DNA of 64,000 bases, taken from NCBI GenBank assembly GCA_021805565.1, contig JAJZFA010000006.1, forward strand, positions 36,579 to 100,578, given 5' to 3'. The stretch is from Pseudomonadota bacterium. GTDB lineage: Bacteria > Pseudomonadota > Alphaproteobacteria > Acetobacterales > Acetobacteraceae. A model generated the notes under the pieces. It did no database searches. It worked only from the letters and a program-made list of their open reading frames with translations, and was not told the origin of the DNA. The translations under genes were made by a program, and so were the position numbers. Shown here piece after piece: positions 41,367-50,236 of this stretch (position 1 is the first letter of the stretch; every line of letters starts with the position of its first letter).

Positions 41367-41924
41367 TTATTGTACAGGGCGCGGTACGGATTCGCGCAAT
41401 TCCAGCGGCAGGTCGTGCGCGGTCCAGCCATCCGTGCCGTCGGCGTACCAGTCAACTTGAGTATAACCTAACGAAGCGGCATGTTTCGCCGCATTCCAGG
41501 ACATCCAGCAGTTGCTGAGGCAATAAAATATAAGCCGCCGGCTGCGATCGCCATTCGTCGCGGTCGTCAGGCTTTTTTCAAAATAAGATTCCATGATCGC
41601 CGGCAGGTCTCCATAGCCGGTGTCAGGCAACCAGATACTACCCGGTATGTCGTAGCGAGGCTTCGGATGCCAGATCGTGCCCGCGGGCAGTCCCGCCGGT
41701 CGCGGCGGCTGCGGCAAGGTATCGATCAGTATAGCGACCTTCTCTCGCCACAGAGTGGCCGTTTCCTCCGTGGTCAATGCCGCTTTGCCATTGACTGTCC
41801 CCGGAACGGCCGAACGATAATCGCTTGTGCGGTACCCTTCTGGTTCAGTCGGCACCGTCCCAGCCCGAGCCTGCGGAAACAGCACGATGGCGCATAGCAA
41901 TACCGCGACGGCGGCGGACTTCAC
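41367..41924 (-). CDS. PQQ-dependent catabolism-associated CXXCW motif protein
   Basis: A 185-residue periplasmic protein of the rhodanese-like CXXCW family. It has a signal peptide (AVAVLLCAIVLFPQARA) and the defining motif FYCLSNCWMSW near residue 140. WYADGTDGWTAHDLPLE at the end is also family-typical. These proteins accompany XoxF-type or other quinoprotein dehydrogenases; the role may be redox or thiol transfer in PQQ-dependent catabolism (family knowledge, not proven). It overlaps xoxJ start-to-stop by 4 bases, so it is last in the operon xoxF-xoxG-xoxJ-CXXCW. Confidence 0.85.
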   Translation of the reverse strand: MKSAAVAVLLCAIVLFPQARAGTVPTEPEGYRTSDYRSAVPGTVNGKAALTTEETATLWREKVAILIDTLPQPPRPAGLPAGTIWHPKPRYDIPGSIWLPDTGYGDLPAIMESYFEKSLTTATNGDRSRRLIFYCLSNCWMSWNAAKHAASLGYTQVDWYADGTDGWTAHDLPLELRESVPRPVQ

Positions 41925-42772
41925 TGGCTGCTTTCCTTGCCCCGCTCGCCAACGATGGGAACACCGTAATCGGTCAATATCTTGTCGATGTCGCTCTGAT
42001 TTTCACGGATCAGCCGGTTCAGCGTTCGCTTCCACTCCTGATCGCTGTGCCGGACGCCCATCGAAATGCGAAAATCCATTTGCGCGCCCTGTTCGCGCGT
42101 CAGCGGAATGACTGTCAGCGGTATCGTTGCATGCTTGGCATAATACCCGCCGATCGGCCCCCACAACACGCCGGCATCGATCTCGCCCGATGCAATTTCG
42201 TCGATCATCGCCTTGGATGGCGCGTCGTACCGCGTGTCCACGACCAGCGGAAACGGTTTCGCACCACCGATCAATCCATCCTTTGCCATGATGGTCGCTG
42301 GCGGCGTGCCGGCAACCACGCCGATCTTCTTGCCTTTCAGCCGGGGGTCGGCCAGCGACTGGACGTCGTCGAGACCGGCACCGGATCGAACCACCAGCGC
42401 ATAGAAGGCGCGATAATATGGGTTGGTGGTTTGCACCATATCGTCGCCCTGGACGTCGCCGATCACCACGTCGCATTTCAAGGCGTTCAGTGTGTTACGG
42501 ATGAACCCAACCGACCGCGGATAATATGTATAGGATATCGTCTTTCCGAGTTTCGCGGCAAACAAGGCCGCTATTTTATCCTCGAAACCGTCCTGTGCCT
42601 CATCCGAAAATGGCAGACTGCGTGGGTCGGCGCAAACACGCAATACGTCTGGATCGACAAGTTCCGCCGAAGCCCCAAGGCCCGGCGCCTGGGCGTAAGC
42701 GCGAACCGACAGCGAACCGAGGACACAGATCGCCAGCACAAGACGACGGCCGACCAGCACGATTTTATCCAT
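41921..42772 (-). CDS. xoxJ: XoxJ/MxaJ-like periplasmic binding protein
   Basis: A 283-residue quinoprotein dehydrogenase-associated substrate-binding protein. A signal peptide (RLVLAICVLGSLSVRAYA) precedes LRVCADPRSLPFSDEA, the marker of the MxaJ/XoxJ family, then the type II binding fold (IGVVAGTPPATIMAKDGL, DEIASGEIDAGVLWGPIGGY). XoxJ is thought to help activate or fold the methanol dehydrogenase. ATG 42772 has GGAGAGC upstream; the frame is open to 42925. It lies between xoxG and the CXXCW gene on one transcript. Confidence 0.88.
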   Translation of the reverse strand: MDKIVLVGRRLVLAICVLGSLSVRAYAQAPGLGASAELVDPDVLRVCADPRSLPFSDEAQDGFEDKIAALFAAKLGKTISYTYYPRSVGFIRNTLNALKCDVVIGDVQGDDMVQTTNPYYRAFYALVVRSGAGLDDVQSLADPRLKGKKIGVVAGTPPATIMAKDGLIGGAKPFPLVVDTRYDAPSKAMIDEIASGEIDAGVLWGPIGGYYAKHATIPLTVIPLTREQGAQMDFRISMGVRHSDQEWKRTLNRLIRENQSDIDKILTDYGVPIVGERGKESSQ

Positions 42773-42788
42773 CGCCTTACGCTCTCCG

Positions 42789-43316
42789 TTAGCCCATGCA
42801 ACTATTTTCGGCATCCGAATAGCCCGGCGGCTTGGGTTCATGATCGGCGGGTCGTCCGCGTCCGATGGCATCGGTCGAGCGTGCGCGCAGATAAATGTAG
42901 ATCGCATCGATATAGCACATGACATTCTTGTTCTCGCCGAGGGACGGCATCACAAGGTCTTGCGCCGCCGATACGTCTTTTTTGCCGCCGGCGACGATTC
43001 CGACGACTTCGTTGTAGGTAAGGGATTTAAAGGCATCCACCAGGGACGGCGCATAGGTCGAGCCAAGGCCGTCCGGACCGTGACATTGCAGGCAATTGGC
43101 GGAATAGCGGACGAATCCCGTGTAGCTATAGAAATCCACCTTGCCGTCCGGCCCGACTTTATAGGTCGGGTTGCCGTCTTTATCGGCATATTTGCCGTCG
43201 TCCTGACTAACCGCGGCTGGATCGCCCGGCATTTCGGCACGCGCGAAAGGCGCTCCGGACGCTGTCAGGATCAGTGTTATAAGCAGAGTACGTGCGAAAT
43301 TCGGCACAACGGTCAT
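42789..43316 (-). CDS. xoxG: Cytochrome c (XoxG), electron acceptor of XoxF
   Basis: A 175-residue periplasmic monohaem cytochrome c. The signal peptide runs to about residue 27 (FARA), the haem site is SANCLQCHGPDGLGSTYAPS, and the axial Met is probably that of LVMPSLGENKNV. A second Cys pair in the C-terminus (MCYIDAIYIYLRAR, ENSCMG) is typical of XoxG/MxaG relatives. It accepts electrons from XoxF. It is the second gene after xoxF, past a terminator-like hairpin, so its level may be lower than that of xoxF. The ribosome site (GAGG) is unusually close to the ATG; a GTG three codons on is possible. Confidence 0.88.
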   Translation of the reverse strand: MTVVPNFARTLLITLILTASGAPFARAEMPGDPAAVSQDDGKYADKDGNPTYKVGPDGKVDFYSYTGFVRYSANCLQCHGPDGLGSTYAPSLVDAFKSLTYNEVVGIVAGGKKDVSAAQDLVMPSLGENKNVMCYIDAIYIYLRARSTDAIGRGRPADHEPKPPGYSDAENSCMG

Positions 43317-43339
43317 CCTCGATAACCAAGCAAAAGAAA

Positions 43340-43405
43340 GGCCGGCACCCAGGTTACCGCCAAGGTGCCGGCCCGATGTCCTAAACGTCCGGATGAACGG
43401 ACGTT
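43340..43405 (-). terminator. Tandem hairpins between xoxF and xoxG
   Basis: On the minus strand, the first hairpin has arms AACGTCCG/CGGACGTT (43384-43391 and 43398-43405) and overlaps the xoxF stop. The second has perfect 10-bp arms GGCCGGCACC (43340-43349) and GGTGCCGGCC (43364-43373) and is followed by TTTCTTTTG. This is a good intrinsic terminator, likely partial, because xoxG follows 24 bases on without another visible promoter. Confidence 0.7.
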
Positions 43406-45206
43406 AGTTCTGCGGCAGCGCGAATACCGTCAACGCCCCGCCAAGCGACGTGTACTGATTGAGCGCGGCGTAACCGCCGACCGCGCCAAGACCGGCATGC
43501 GGGTCCGTCAGGCCAGCGGCGAGACCGATACCGGCCCAACCGCCGACACCCGACAGAACCGCCACGAACTGCCGTCCGTCATGTTCATAGGTCATGACGT
43601 TGCCGATGATGCCGGACGGGGTCTTGAACTTATACAGCAGCTTGCCCGTCTTCGCGTCCACTGCCTTCAGGTAGCCTTCCAGCGTGCCGTAGAAGACGAC
43701 GTCGCCGGCCGTAGCCAACGCGCCGCCCCAAGCCGAAAACTGCTCCGGATCCGACCAAACGATTTTACCCTTGGTGGCATCCCAGGCAATGAAGTTACCC
43801 ATGTTCGTATCGCCCTTCGGCGGATACATCGCCAATGTCGCACCGACATAGGGCTGACCCGCTGTGTAGGACACGCGGAACGGCTCGTAGTCCATGCAAA
43901 CATGGTTGGTCGGCACGTAGAACAAACCGGTTTGCGGAGAGAAGGCGGACGGTTGTTCGTCCTTCGACCCGAGGGCGGCCGGGCAGATGTTCGTGCTGTT
44001 CACGTCCTGACCGTTATGGCCGGGCGCGTATTTCTCATCCAGTTCCGGGCGGCCATAGGTTGGGCTTTTCGGATCGAGATCGATCTTGGTCGCCCAGTTC
44101 ACCGCCGGGTCGAATTTTTGCGCGACCAGTAACGCGCCGGTATCGCGATCGAGCGTGTAACCAAATCCGTTACGATCGAAATGCACCAGCAAGCGCCGGT
44201 CCTGGCCATCGATCTTCTGATCGGTCAGCACCATTTCGTTGACGCCGTCGTAATCCCACTGATCGTGCGGAGTCATTTGATAGAGCCATTTGACCGCGCC
44301 GGTATCGGCGTCCCGAGCCCAGATTGTCATCGAGTATTTGTTGTCGCCAGGACGCTGCGACGGGTTCCAGGTGGATGGATTACCCGAACCGTAGAAGATC
44401 AGGTTCGTCTTCGGATCGTAGGACTTCCAGCCCCAGGTCGCGCCGCCGCCGATCTTCCATTGATCGCCCTGCCAACTCGTCACGCTCGAATCCGCCGCGA
44501 CAGCTTTGCCCAGGTCTGTTGTCTTGCCAGGAACGATCAGCGTGTCGCTGTCCGGCCCCATGGAGTAACCGCGCCAGACTTCCTTGCCGTCGGCGACATT
44601 GTACGCCGCGAACCAGCCGCGTACGCCGAACTCGCCGCCAGAGACGCCGACATACACCTTATCTTTGACAACAAGCGGCGCGTCGGTGCCGGTTGCGCCC
44701 TTGGACGAATCCGCGGTCTTGACCGACCACGCGACCTTGCCGGTTTTGGCGTCGAGCGCGACAAGCGTGGTATCCGCCTGATGCAGGAAGATCTTGCCAT
44801 CGCCGTAAGCGACGCCCCGGTTAACGGTATCGCAGCACATCACCGGAATAACGTTCGGATCCTGCTTCGGTTCATACTTCCAAAGGATCTTGCCGTCGTG
44901 CGCCAGATCGAGCGCAAAAACGGTGTTGGGGAATGGCGTATCGAGGAACATCGTGTCGCCGACGACCAGCGGCTGACCCTCATGCCCGCGCAGCACCCCG
45001 GTCGAGAAGGTCCAGGCAACCTGAAGCTTGCCGGCGTTCTGGGCGTTGATTTGATTGAGCGTGGAATACCGCTGCCCATTGACGCTTCCAGCCGGAGTCG
45101 GCCAGTCCTTACCCGCGGCATCTTGCGCGAAAACATCTGGCGCAAGTGCGATCGACGATACCAGTGCAGCCGTCACAAGCATCCCGTACCGAAACGATTG
45201 TTTCAT
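43404..45206 (-). CDS. xoxF: Lanthanide-type PQQ methanol dehydrogenase XoxF
   Basis: A periplasmic quinoprotein alcohol dehydrogenase with an eight-bladed propeller. The ATG at 45206 (600 residues) is preferred because AAGGAAAA lies upstream; ATG 45221 would add five residues. The signal peptide ends near DVFAQ. PQQ contacts include the vicinal disulfide in [12 protein letters not shown] and the Trp-docking motifs. The metal site has Glu in SGGEFGV (about 192), Asn in GSGNPSTW (about 276) and catalytic Asp plus the extra Asp in QWDYDGVNE (about 318 and 320). This DYD marks the lanthanide-using XoxF form; MxaF has Ala at the second position. It oxidises methanol, passing electrons to XoxG. 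Confidence 0.95.
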   Translation of the reverse strand: MKQSFRYGMLVTAALVSSIALAPDVFAQDAAGKDWPTPAGSVNGQRYSTLNQINAQNAGKLQVAWTFSTGVLRGHEGQPLVVGDTMFLDTPFPNTVFALDLAHDGKILWKYEPKQDPNVIPVMCCDTVNRGVAYGDGKIFLHQADTTLVALDAKTGKVAWSVKTADSSKGATGTDAPLVVKDKVYVGVSGGEFGVRGWFAAYNVADGKEVWRGYSMGPDSDTLIVPGKTTDLGKAVAADSSVTSWQGDQWKIGGGATWGWKSYDPKTNLIFYGSGNPSTWNPSQRPGDNKYSMTIWARDADTGAVKWLYQMTPHDQWDYDGVNEMVLTDQKIDGQDRRLLVHFDRNGFGYTLDRDTGALLVAQKFDPAVNWATKIDLDPKSPTYGRPELDEKYAPGHNGQDVNSTNICPAALGSKDEQPSAFSPQTGLFYVPTNHVCMDYEPFRVSYTAGQPYVGATLAMYPPKGDTNMGNFIAWDATKGKIVWSDPEQFSAWGGALATAGDVVFYGTLEGYLKAVDAKTGKLLYKFKTPSGIIGNVMTYEHDGRQFVAVLSGVGGWAGIGLAAGLTDPHAGLGAVGGYAALNQYTSLGGALTVFALPQN

Positions 45207-45573
45207 TTCATTTTCCTTCATTATAAAATCTGGCCGGCACGATCAGGCTTATCCTGCGTACACGGGCCAAGATATCCGCCTAGGAAGGCATACCGACAAC
45301 GTATCGCGACGATACTCCCAAAAAACAGCACCGGATAAACCAGCCCGGTACTTACCCATGGAATGTTGTCGCCTAGGTTTTCCTGTCCTCCCCTATCAAC
45401 AGGTAGCCTTGAAGCCAACCAACACGAGTTCTAATGCGCTCATCGCGGCAGTGCAATCGTTTAATCGATTGTGCGACGCAGCATTTTATTGCTTGCCCTT
45501 AAGTCGGGGCGCAAGGAAATCTTGTTGTGAAATAACAGTAAGAATCCGCCATCGTTGCCGGCGCAAGGCGGAC
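45207..45573. promoter_or_regulatory. Divergent promoter region of xoxF and the relay hydrolase
   Basis: This 367-base gap separates two diverging genes and is richer in A and T near the xoxF side (TTATAAAATC at 45221). Both promoters should lie here. The plus-strand frame that stays open upstream of 45574 is not coding-like. I see no clear operator. Confidence 0.45.
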
Positions 45574-46569
45574 ATGATATCGATGTTCATGATAAGGCTT
45601 CGGACCCATCTGGCGCCAAAGCGGCGCGGGACCGCCATCGGTGTGGTCGCGGTGTTCATTGTCGTCGCCGCGCTTCTGGCCGGGCGGTTTCAAGTCAATG
45701 CGCAACCCGTGGCGTTCGCGATCCAGGAAATCGCGAACGGCGATTATGTTCATTTCGGACAGATCGCCCTGTCCTCCGTGGATAATGCCGCCGACATCGC
45801 GAATATCGGTATCGTCGTGGGCACCGACGCGGTGGCCATTATCGACACCGGCGGCAGTGTCGCGGTGGGACAGGCGCTGCGCGAGGCCGTGGGGAAAATC
45901 ACCGGTAAACCTGTGCGATACGTGATTAACACGCACGAACACCCGGATCACATCTTCGGCAATGCGGCATTCGCCGGTTCGGGCGTGATTTTCGTTGGAC
46001 ATCGCAACCTGCCAGCGTCGATCGAAGCGCACGGTCCTTTCTATCTGCGTGCGTTCCGCGATATCCTCGGCGACGATGCCATCGCGCGCGTGCGGCTCAT
46101 CGCGCCGACCCTGCTGGTGGACGATACCGTAAAGCTGGACCTCGGCGACCGCACCCTGCTGCTGACCGCCTGGTATCCATCCGCCCATACCGATTGCGAC
46201 CTCACGGTGCTGGACGAAAAGACCCACACCCTGTTTTCCGGCGACCTCGTCTTTATCGATCATATTCCCGTGATCGACGGCAGTCTGAAGGGCTGGCTGG
46301 ATGTACTGCCGAAGCTCGCGGCACTGCCGGCCGAACGGGTGGTGCCAGGACACGGACGCCGCGCCGGCCCCTGGCCTCAGGCGCTCGATGACGAACAACG
46401 CTATTTACGCACCGTTCGGGCGGATGTGCGCGGGTTCATCGCGGCGGGCAAGAAGCTGACCGAAGCGGTCCCGCGGGTTGCCCAGTCGGAGCGTGACCGC
46501 TGGATGTTGTTCGACGAGTATAATCCGCGCAACGCAACCGCCGCGTTCGCCGAATACGAATGGGAATAA
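45574..46569 (+). CDS. Quinoprotein relay system zinc metallohydrolase 2
   Basis: A 331-residue exported metallo-beta-lactamase-fold hydrolase. The N-terminal hydrophobic segment (AIGVVAVFIVVAALLAG) is a signal or anchor. The zinc motif HEHPDH is at residues 121-126, followed by AHTDCDLT, SGDLVFIDHIP and VVPGHGRRAG, completing the ligand set. This family accompanies PQQ dehydrogenase clusters; its substrate is not known. Several ATGs (45574, 45583, 45589) are close together; the first is used. It is divergent from xoxF and followed by the SoxYZ-like gene 81 bases on. Confidence 0.85.
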   Translation: MISMFMIRLRTHLAPKRRGTAIGVVAVFIVVAALLAGRFQVNAQPVAFAIQEIANGDYVHFGQIALSSVDNAADIANIGIVVGTDAVAIIDTGGSVAVGQALREAVGKITGKPVRYVINTHEHPDHIFGNAAFAGSGVIFVGHRNLPASIEAHGPFYLRAFRDILGDDAIARVRLIAPTLLVDDTVKLDLGDRTLLLTAWYPSAHTDCDLTVLDEKTHTLFSGDLVFIDHIPVIDGSLKGWLDVLPKLAALPAERVVPGHGRRAGPWPQALDDEQRYLRTVRADVRGFIAAGKKLTEAVPRVAQSERDRWMLFDEYNPRNATAAFAEYEWE

Positions 46570-46650
46570 CATGCGCGAACCTCGCAATGCGCCGCGTCGC
46601 GTGCTATCTTGAGGGAAATAGTCTGAACCAGGAACAGGGCAGGACAAACA

Positions 46651-47493
46651 ATGCGGACGATCGAACACGCCGTCGCACCGGCCGGACGGCGCACGATCCT
46701 TGGAGCCGCCGCCGTCGGTTTTCTTATGCCATCCCGGCGTGCGGCCGCGTCGCCAAACGAGCAGGATCCCTGGCCGGCCCTGGCCTCCCAAATATTCCCC
46801 GACCGGGTCCTCGAGGACGGTTCGGATCTGTTCGCGATCGATGCCCCCTATCGCGCGGAGGATGCCGCCGTGGTGCCGGTATCCATGCGCATCGCCCAGG
46901 TTCCGCACGACACGAGAGAGATTCGCAAGATCGTATTGGCGATCGACGCCAATCCTTCGCCGGTGGCGGCAACATTCACGATCGAGCCCGGCTCCGGCAT
47001 CGACAGCATAAGCACTCGTGTCCGTGTGGACGACTATACGAACATTCACGCGGTCGCCGAAGCGAACGACGGCAGGCTTTATGCCGTCGCGCGGTATGTG
47101 AAAGCCGCGGGTGGGTGTTCGGCGCCCGCACTGAAACAGACCGCGGACGGTATCCCCGTCGGTACCTTACGGTTCCGGGTATTTCCCGCCGCCGAACCGG
47201 GAACCGACCCGAACCGGCGGGAGGCACAGGTCATGGTGCGGCATCCTAACTATTCAGGGATGCAGATGGACCAGATTTCGCGCCTCTATATTCCCGCCGA
47301 TTTTCTCGAGGTGCTGCGGGTGTGGCAGGGCGACCGGTTACTGCTTACCGTCGAAGGGGGTATATCCATTTCGGAAAACCCCGTGTTCCGGTTCGGCTTC
47401 AAACCGGACGCGGCGAAAACCTTCCGCGTCGAGGTCGGCGATACCGGGGGCAATCGCTACAGCGGCGTGTTTCCGGCCGAACCCGCCGCCTGA
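46651..47493 (+). CDS. Quinoprotein dehydrogenase-associated SoxYZ-like carrier
   Basis: A 280-residue exported protein with a Tat-like start (GRRTILGAAAVGFLMPSRRA). The first half is a SoxY-like domain ending in VKAAGGCSAPAL, the place of the sulfur-binding Cys in SoxY (in an unusual internal position). The second half is SoxZ-like (AQVMVRHPNYSGMQMD, then FLEVLRVWQGDRLLLTVEGG). This fused form is found beside quinoprotein dehydrogenases; the cargo is unknown. It lies with the relay hydrolase on one strand. Confidence 0.85.
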   Translation: MRTIEHAVAPAGRRTILGAAAVGFLMPSRRAAASPNEQDPWPALASQIFPDRVLEDGSDLFAIDAPYRAEDAAVVPVSMRIAQVPHDTREIRKIVLAIDANPSPVAATFTIEPGSGIDSISTRVRVDDYTNIHAVAEANDGRLYAVARYVKAAGGCSAPALKQTADGIPVGTLRFRVFPAAEPGTDPNRREAQVMVRHPNYSGMQMDQISRLYIPADFLEVLRVWQGDRLLLTVEGGISISENPVFRFGFKPDAAKTFRVEVGDTGGNRYSGVFPAEPAA

Positions 47494-47502
47494 CGGCGCC
47501 TG

Positions 47503-47865
47503 TCAAAAGCAGCCGACATCGGCTTCCGCCTGCCCTTCCTGAAGCTGCCGCAGGATGTCGTTGCTGACCGCGACACGAAATTCCTGCGCCAGATAGCCGC
47601 CGCCCTGTTGGCGCATGCGCAGAATGGTTTCCGCCTTTTCGTAAGCGTCGTAGGGCACAGCCGAGGCAATCGTGTCGATCGCACAAGAACACCGGTCGAG
47701 CGCTTCGCGCGTCTGACCGTTAGACGCCATGCAGGCGAAAACATACTCGGCGCGGGCCGCCGTCGGGTAATCGTTGGCAGCCCCCGCCGTAGCCGGAGTC
47801 TCCGCATGGGCTGTTAAGGCCAACGGTATCAGGGCCATCGCGAACATCGATCCCCGCATCGTCAT
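47503..47865 (-). CDS. Conserved small secreted protein of the xox cluster
   Basis: A 120-residue exported protein. The start at ATG 47865 is supported by AGGAAACC upstream (the frame is open from 47889). The signal peptide is GSMFAMALIPLALTAHA. The mature part has a Cys cluster: FACMASNGQ, RCSCAIDTIAS, and a final VGCF. A CxC pair plus two more Cys suggests redox or metal binding. Such proteins occur next to quinoprotein relay genes, but I know no function. It converges on the SoxYZ-like gene with a 9-base gap. Confidence 0.65.
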   Translation of the reverse strand: MTMRGSMFAMALIPLALTAHAETPATAGAANDYPTAARAEYVFACMASNGQTREALDRCSCAIDTIASAVPYDAYEKAETILRMRQQGGGYLAQEFRVAVSNDILRQLQEGQAEADVGCF

Positions 47866-48163
47866 GACGATGGTTTCCTTTCCTGCCATCCCGGCCGCGA
47901 CCGGCTTCCTGGCGAACTAAACGCTGTCCAAGGCAACGGAAAGCACGGGGATAAATCCGTCGATCCATCGGAACGGTTACAGATCGAAGGGAGCCAGCAC
48001 GGCCGGTTCGGCGCAAAACCGATTGACCGGAAACGACCGACCTGCTTCGCGCGGCATGGATCTCCGCAAGAATGCAAGGTCGGATATCCGCGATCGCGTT
48101 CTCACCGATACAATCTCGAAAGCGGTCGTTACAGCGCCGCCTCGAATGAGGCGCCTGAACCGG

Positions 48164-48553
48164 CTACCGATCTCGCGAACCATCCGCGTTGTAGGTTTTA
48201 AGGAATGAGATCAAGTCGTTCACCTTTGCTGGGTCTTTAATTCCGGGGAAAATCATCTTGGTCCCCTTTACCACCGCTTGCGGGTTCGCAAGATAGGCTT
48301 GCAGAGTTTCGCTGTTCCAGACGATCCCGGAATTTTTATTGGCGGACGAATACATGTAACCTGGATACGTCCCCGCCGGGCGCCCAACCACGCCATTCAG
48401 GACAGGCCCGACTGCGTTCTTCGCCTCCGGCCCGACTTGATGGCATGCCCGGCATACCAAAAATGCTTTTTCGCCGGCTACCACATCCTGGGCAAATGCC
48501 TGGCCCGATATCGCGCAGGCAAGCGCGATCGCGATCATAACCAAACGGGACAC
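48164..48553 (-). CDS. Class I cytochrome c (c2/c550 type)
   Basis: A 129-residue periplasmic monohaem cytochrome. The signal peptide ends in GQAFAQ, the haem motif is FLVCRACHQVGPEAKNAVGP and the axial Met is in KGTKMIFPGIKD, a typical cytochrome c2 pattern. The C-terminal helix LISFLKTYNADG follows. It may carry electrons from XoxG to the terminal oxidase, as cytochrome cH does in methylotrophs (inference from location). It stands alone on the minus strand; the 47890-48163 gap upstream of 47503's start holds no gene. Confidence 0.9.
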   Translation of the reverse strand: MSRLVMIAIALACAISGQAFAQDVVAGEKAFLVCRACHQVGPEAKNAVGPVLNGVVGRPAGTYPGYMYSSANKNSGIVWNSETLQAYLANPQAVVKGTKMIFPGIKDPAKVNDLISFLKTYNADGSRDR

Positions 48554-48697
48554 AAATCCTCCGTTCGTCCTCTACGGGACGTCTTGGGCTGAACCGAAAA
48601 CAACCGGTTTATATGAAAGATGCTTGTGTCCGAGACGTCTTATGGCTGTCAACTGCCCACAGCCGCGATTATCGAAAAACACCCGCCGTTGGCTGGG

Positions 48698-48910
48698 TTA
48701 CAGGTCTTTGCCTTCCTGATCCGGCCAAGCGCAGTGAAAAGCGGCGACACGCTGGTCTGGATGCTCGCCCGCCCATTGAGCCAGATACGGTTGCGCTTCC
48801 ATCAGACAGGCCTTCAATGAACCTGTCGCTTCGAACGCAAAACGCTTTTCGGAACAGGCATTGGGATTTGCCAAAGCGCAAACGGTCACGATTAACTCGA
48901 CGATATTCAT
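48698..48910 (-). CDS. Small cysteine-containing protein
   Basis: A 70-residue protein starting at ATG 48910 with a strong GGAGG site eight bases upstream. It begins MNIVELIVTVCALANPNACS and has Cys at four places (VCALANPNAC, KACLMEA, HCAWPDQ). There is a hydrophobic N-terminus but no clear cleavage site. It resembles short conserved proteins of alphaproteobacteria; the function is unknown. It is inside the island, between cytochrome c and the DUF2380 gene. Confidence 0.6.
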   Translation of the reverse strand: MNIVELIVTVCALANPNACSEKRFAFEATGSLKACLMEAQPYLAQWAGEHPDQRVAAFHCAWPDQEGKDL

Positions 48911-49193
48911 CTCAGCCTCCGCGCTGTCAGGTCGGGTCCATCGAGCAAAGCCGGGCCGATCGAGACGGACGGATGACCGATATGTCATATATTGTAAGTA
49001 ATTTTCGTTCTTAAAGGCCCCGATGGAGGCGGGACACTGGATTACCGGCGGCGGCGTACAGACGGAGATCGGCGACAGGCCGCATATATTGACAGGGCTT
49101 ATGGCAACGGGCCCGCGTATCGTAGTGGACAGGAAGCGCCATGTGTGATGGAGGTCCGGTTAAGCGCCACGGCCAACAAAGGCAATCGGAAGA

Positions 49194-49700
49194 ATGAAAT
49201 CATCGGTTTACGTCATCGCGACCGCATTGGCCGGCTGTTTGTTGGGTCCCACCGCCGCCCACGCCGATGCGGCCAAAGCAGCGGTTTTCGACTTCGAACT
49301 CGACGATACCAGTCTGCAAGGCGAAATGCGGGGACGTGACTCGGGCGATATCGCAAGGCTCGCGCGATTGGATACACAATTGCGAGACGCCCTGACAGGA
49401 TCTGGCCGTTTCACGCCGGTCGCTGTCGCCACCGGCGCCGCCGAACCGTCCTGGTGGACATGCGACGGATGCGAGGTCGAACCGGCCCGCAAGGCCGGCG
49501 CCGCGGTTTCCGTGGTCGGTTGGGTGCAGAAAGTGTCGAACCTGATTCTCAACATCAATGTCGTCGTGCGCGACACAAGTAGCGGACAGACAATCGCGGC
49601 TGGCAGTGTCGATATCCGCGGCGACACCGACGAATCCTGGACGCGTGGTCTGTCCTATCTTATGCGCAACCGGATACTCGGCACACCGGACGCGCGGTAG
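49194..49700 (+). CDS. DUF2380 protein
   Basis: A 168-residue exported protein of the DUF2380 family. The signal peptide (SSVYVIATALAGCLLGPTAA) ends near HADA. The mature part starts AVFDFELDDTSLQGEMRG, contains RLDTQLRDALTGSGRFTPV and ends in WTRGLSYLMRNRIL. A Cys pair is in SWWTCDGCEVEP. The fold recalls FlgT/TolB-N-like periplasmic domains that sense or scaffold. The function is unknown; members appear near PQQ-dehydrogenase genes. It is the last gene before the tRNA-Ser end of the island. Confidence 0.75.
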   Translation: MKSSVYVIATALAGCLLGPTAAHADAAKAAVFDFELDDTSLQGEMRGRDSGDIARLARLDTQLRDALTGSGRFTPVAVATGAAEPSWWTCDGCEVEPARKAGAAVSVVGWVQKVSNLILNINVVVRDTSSGQTIAAGSVDIRGDTDESWTRGLSYLMRNRILGTPDAR

Positions 49701-50042
49701 AACCGGCATCCACGGGTGCCGACCCGGAAAGAATGAGTCCCGGACGCCAAAGAGCGGGCTGCGAAAATCGAGAATTTTCCCCGCTCGGACACACGCTCGT
49801 GGCGACCGCTGCAATCTATTCCGGACATTTTCGTGCCAATGGCGCCATGTCGAACTACAGCCGCTACCGAACGCTGTTCGGCTCGTTGCCGCATGACGAT
49901 GTCGCCCCGGCGCGCGTTGACTGACCGGAGGCACGGCCCAGGAGATCAGGACAGAAGTTGGGACAAATGGACAAAAAACCATTATACACTGTCCGAAATC
50001 TCAGCGGCTTCGATGGATAAGAAGTCAATAGAAATAAAAAAT
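49701..50042. other. Right edge of the island
   Basis: This 342-base gap between the DUF2380 gene and the tRNA-Ser 3' end has no gene I can support. It is AT-rich in its last 60 bases. It should contain the right end of the inserted element, but I see no inverted repeat or integrase-binding repeat. Confidence 0.4.
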
Positions 50043-50135
50043 TGGCGGAGGGGATGAGATTCGAACTCACGGTACGGGTTGACCCCGTACAACGGTTTAG
50101 CAAACCGCCGCCTTCAGCCACTCGGCCACCCCTCC
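50043..50135 (-). tRNA. tRNA-Ser (GCT)
   Basis: A 93-base tRNA on the minus strand with encoded CCA. The acceptor arms GGAGGGG and CCCCTCC pair perfectly, with discriminator G. The D arm is GCCGAGTGGCTGAAGGC, the anticodon GCT is at 50099-50101 in the loop TTTGCTAAA, the long variable arm is of class II type and the T arm holds GTTCGAATC. It reads AGC/AGT codons. Its 3' 65 bases are repeated at 37492-37556. Confidence 0.95.
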
Positions 50136-50236
50136 GCCGGGGGAACATCCCCGAACCGCCCGCTTGCGCGAAAAGTCCGGACACGGCGTTTGCATAACAA
50201 CTTCTAGGCAAACGCCGCCGCAGCGTCAAATCCAAT

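Noticed and set aside
43404..45206. Calcium-type methanol dehydrogenase MxaF
   Set aside because: The metal site has Asp-Tyr-Asp instead of the Asp-Tyr-Ala of MxaF, and no mxaI small-subunit gene is present.
44181..45338. 385-residue rightward frame opposite xoxF
   Set aside because: It is antisense to a clear xoxF gene; Arg/His-rich and without motifs.
45055..45573. Long N-terminal extension of the relay zinc hydrolase
   Set aside because: This part overlaps the 5' end of xoxF and its promoter and is not coding-like; the signal peptide begins after ATG 45574.
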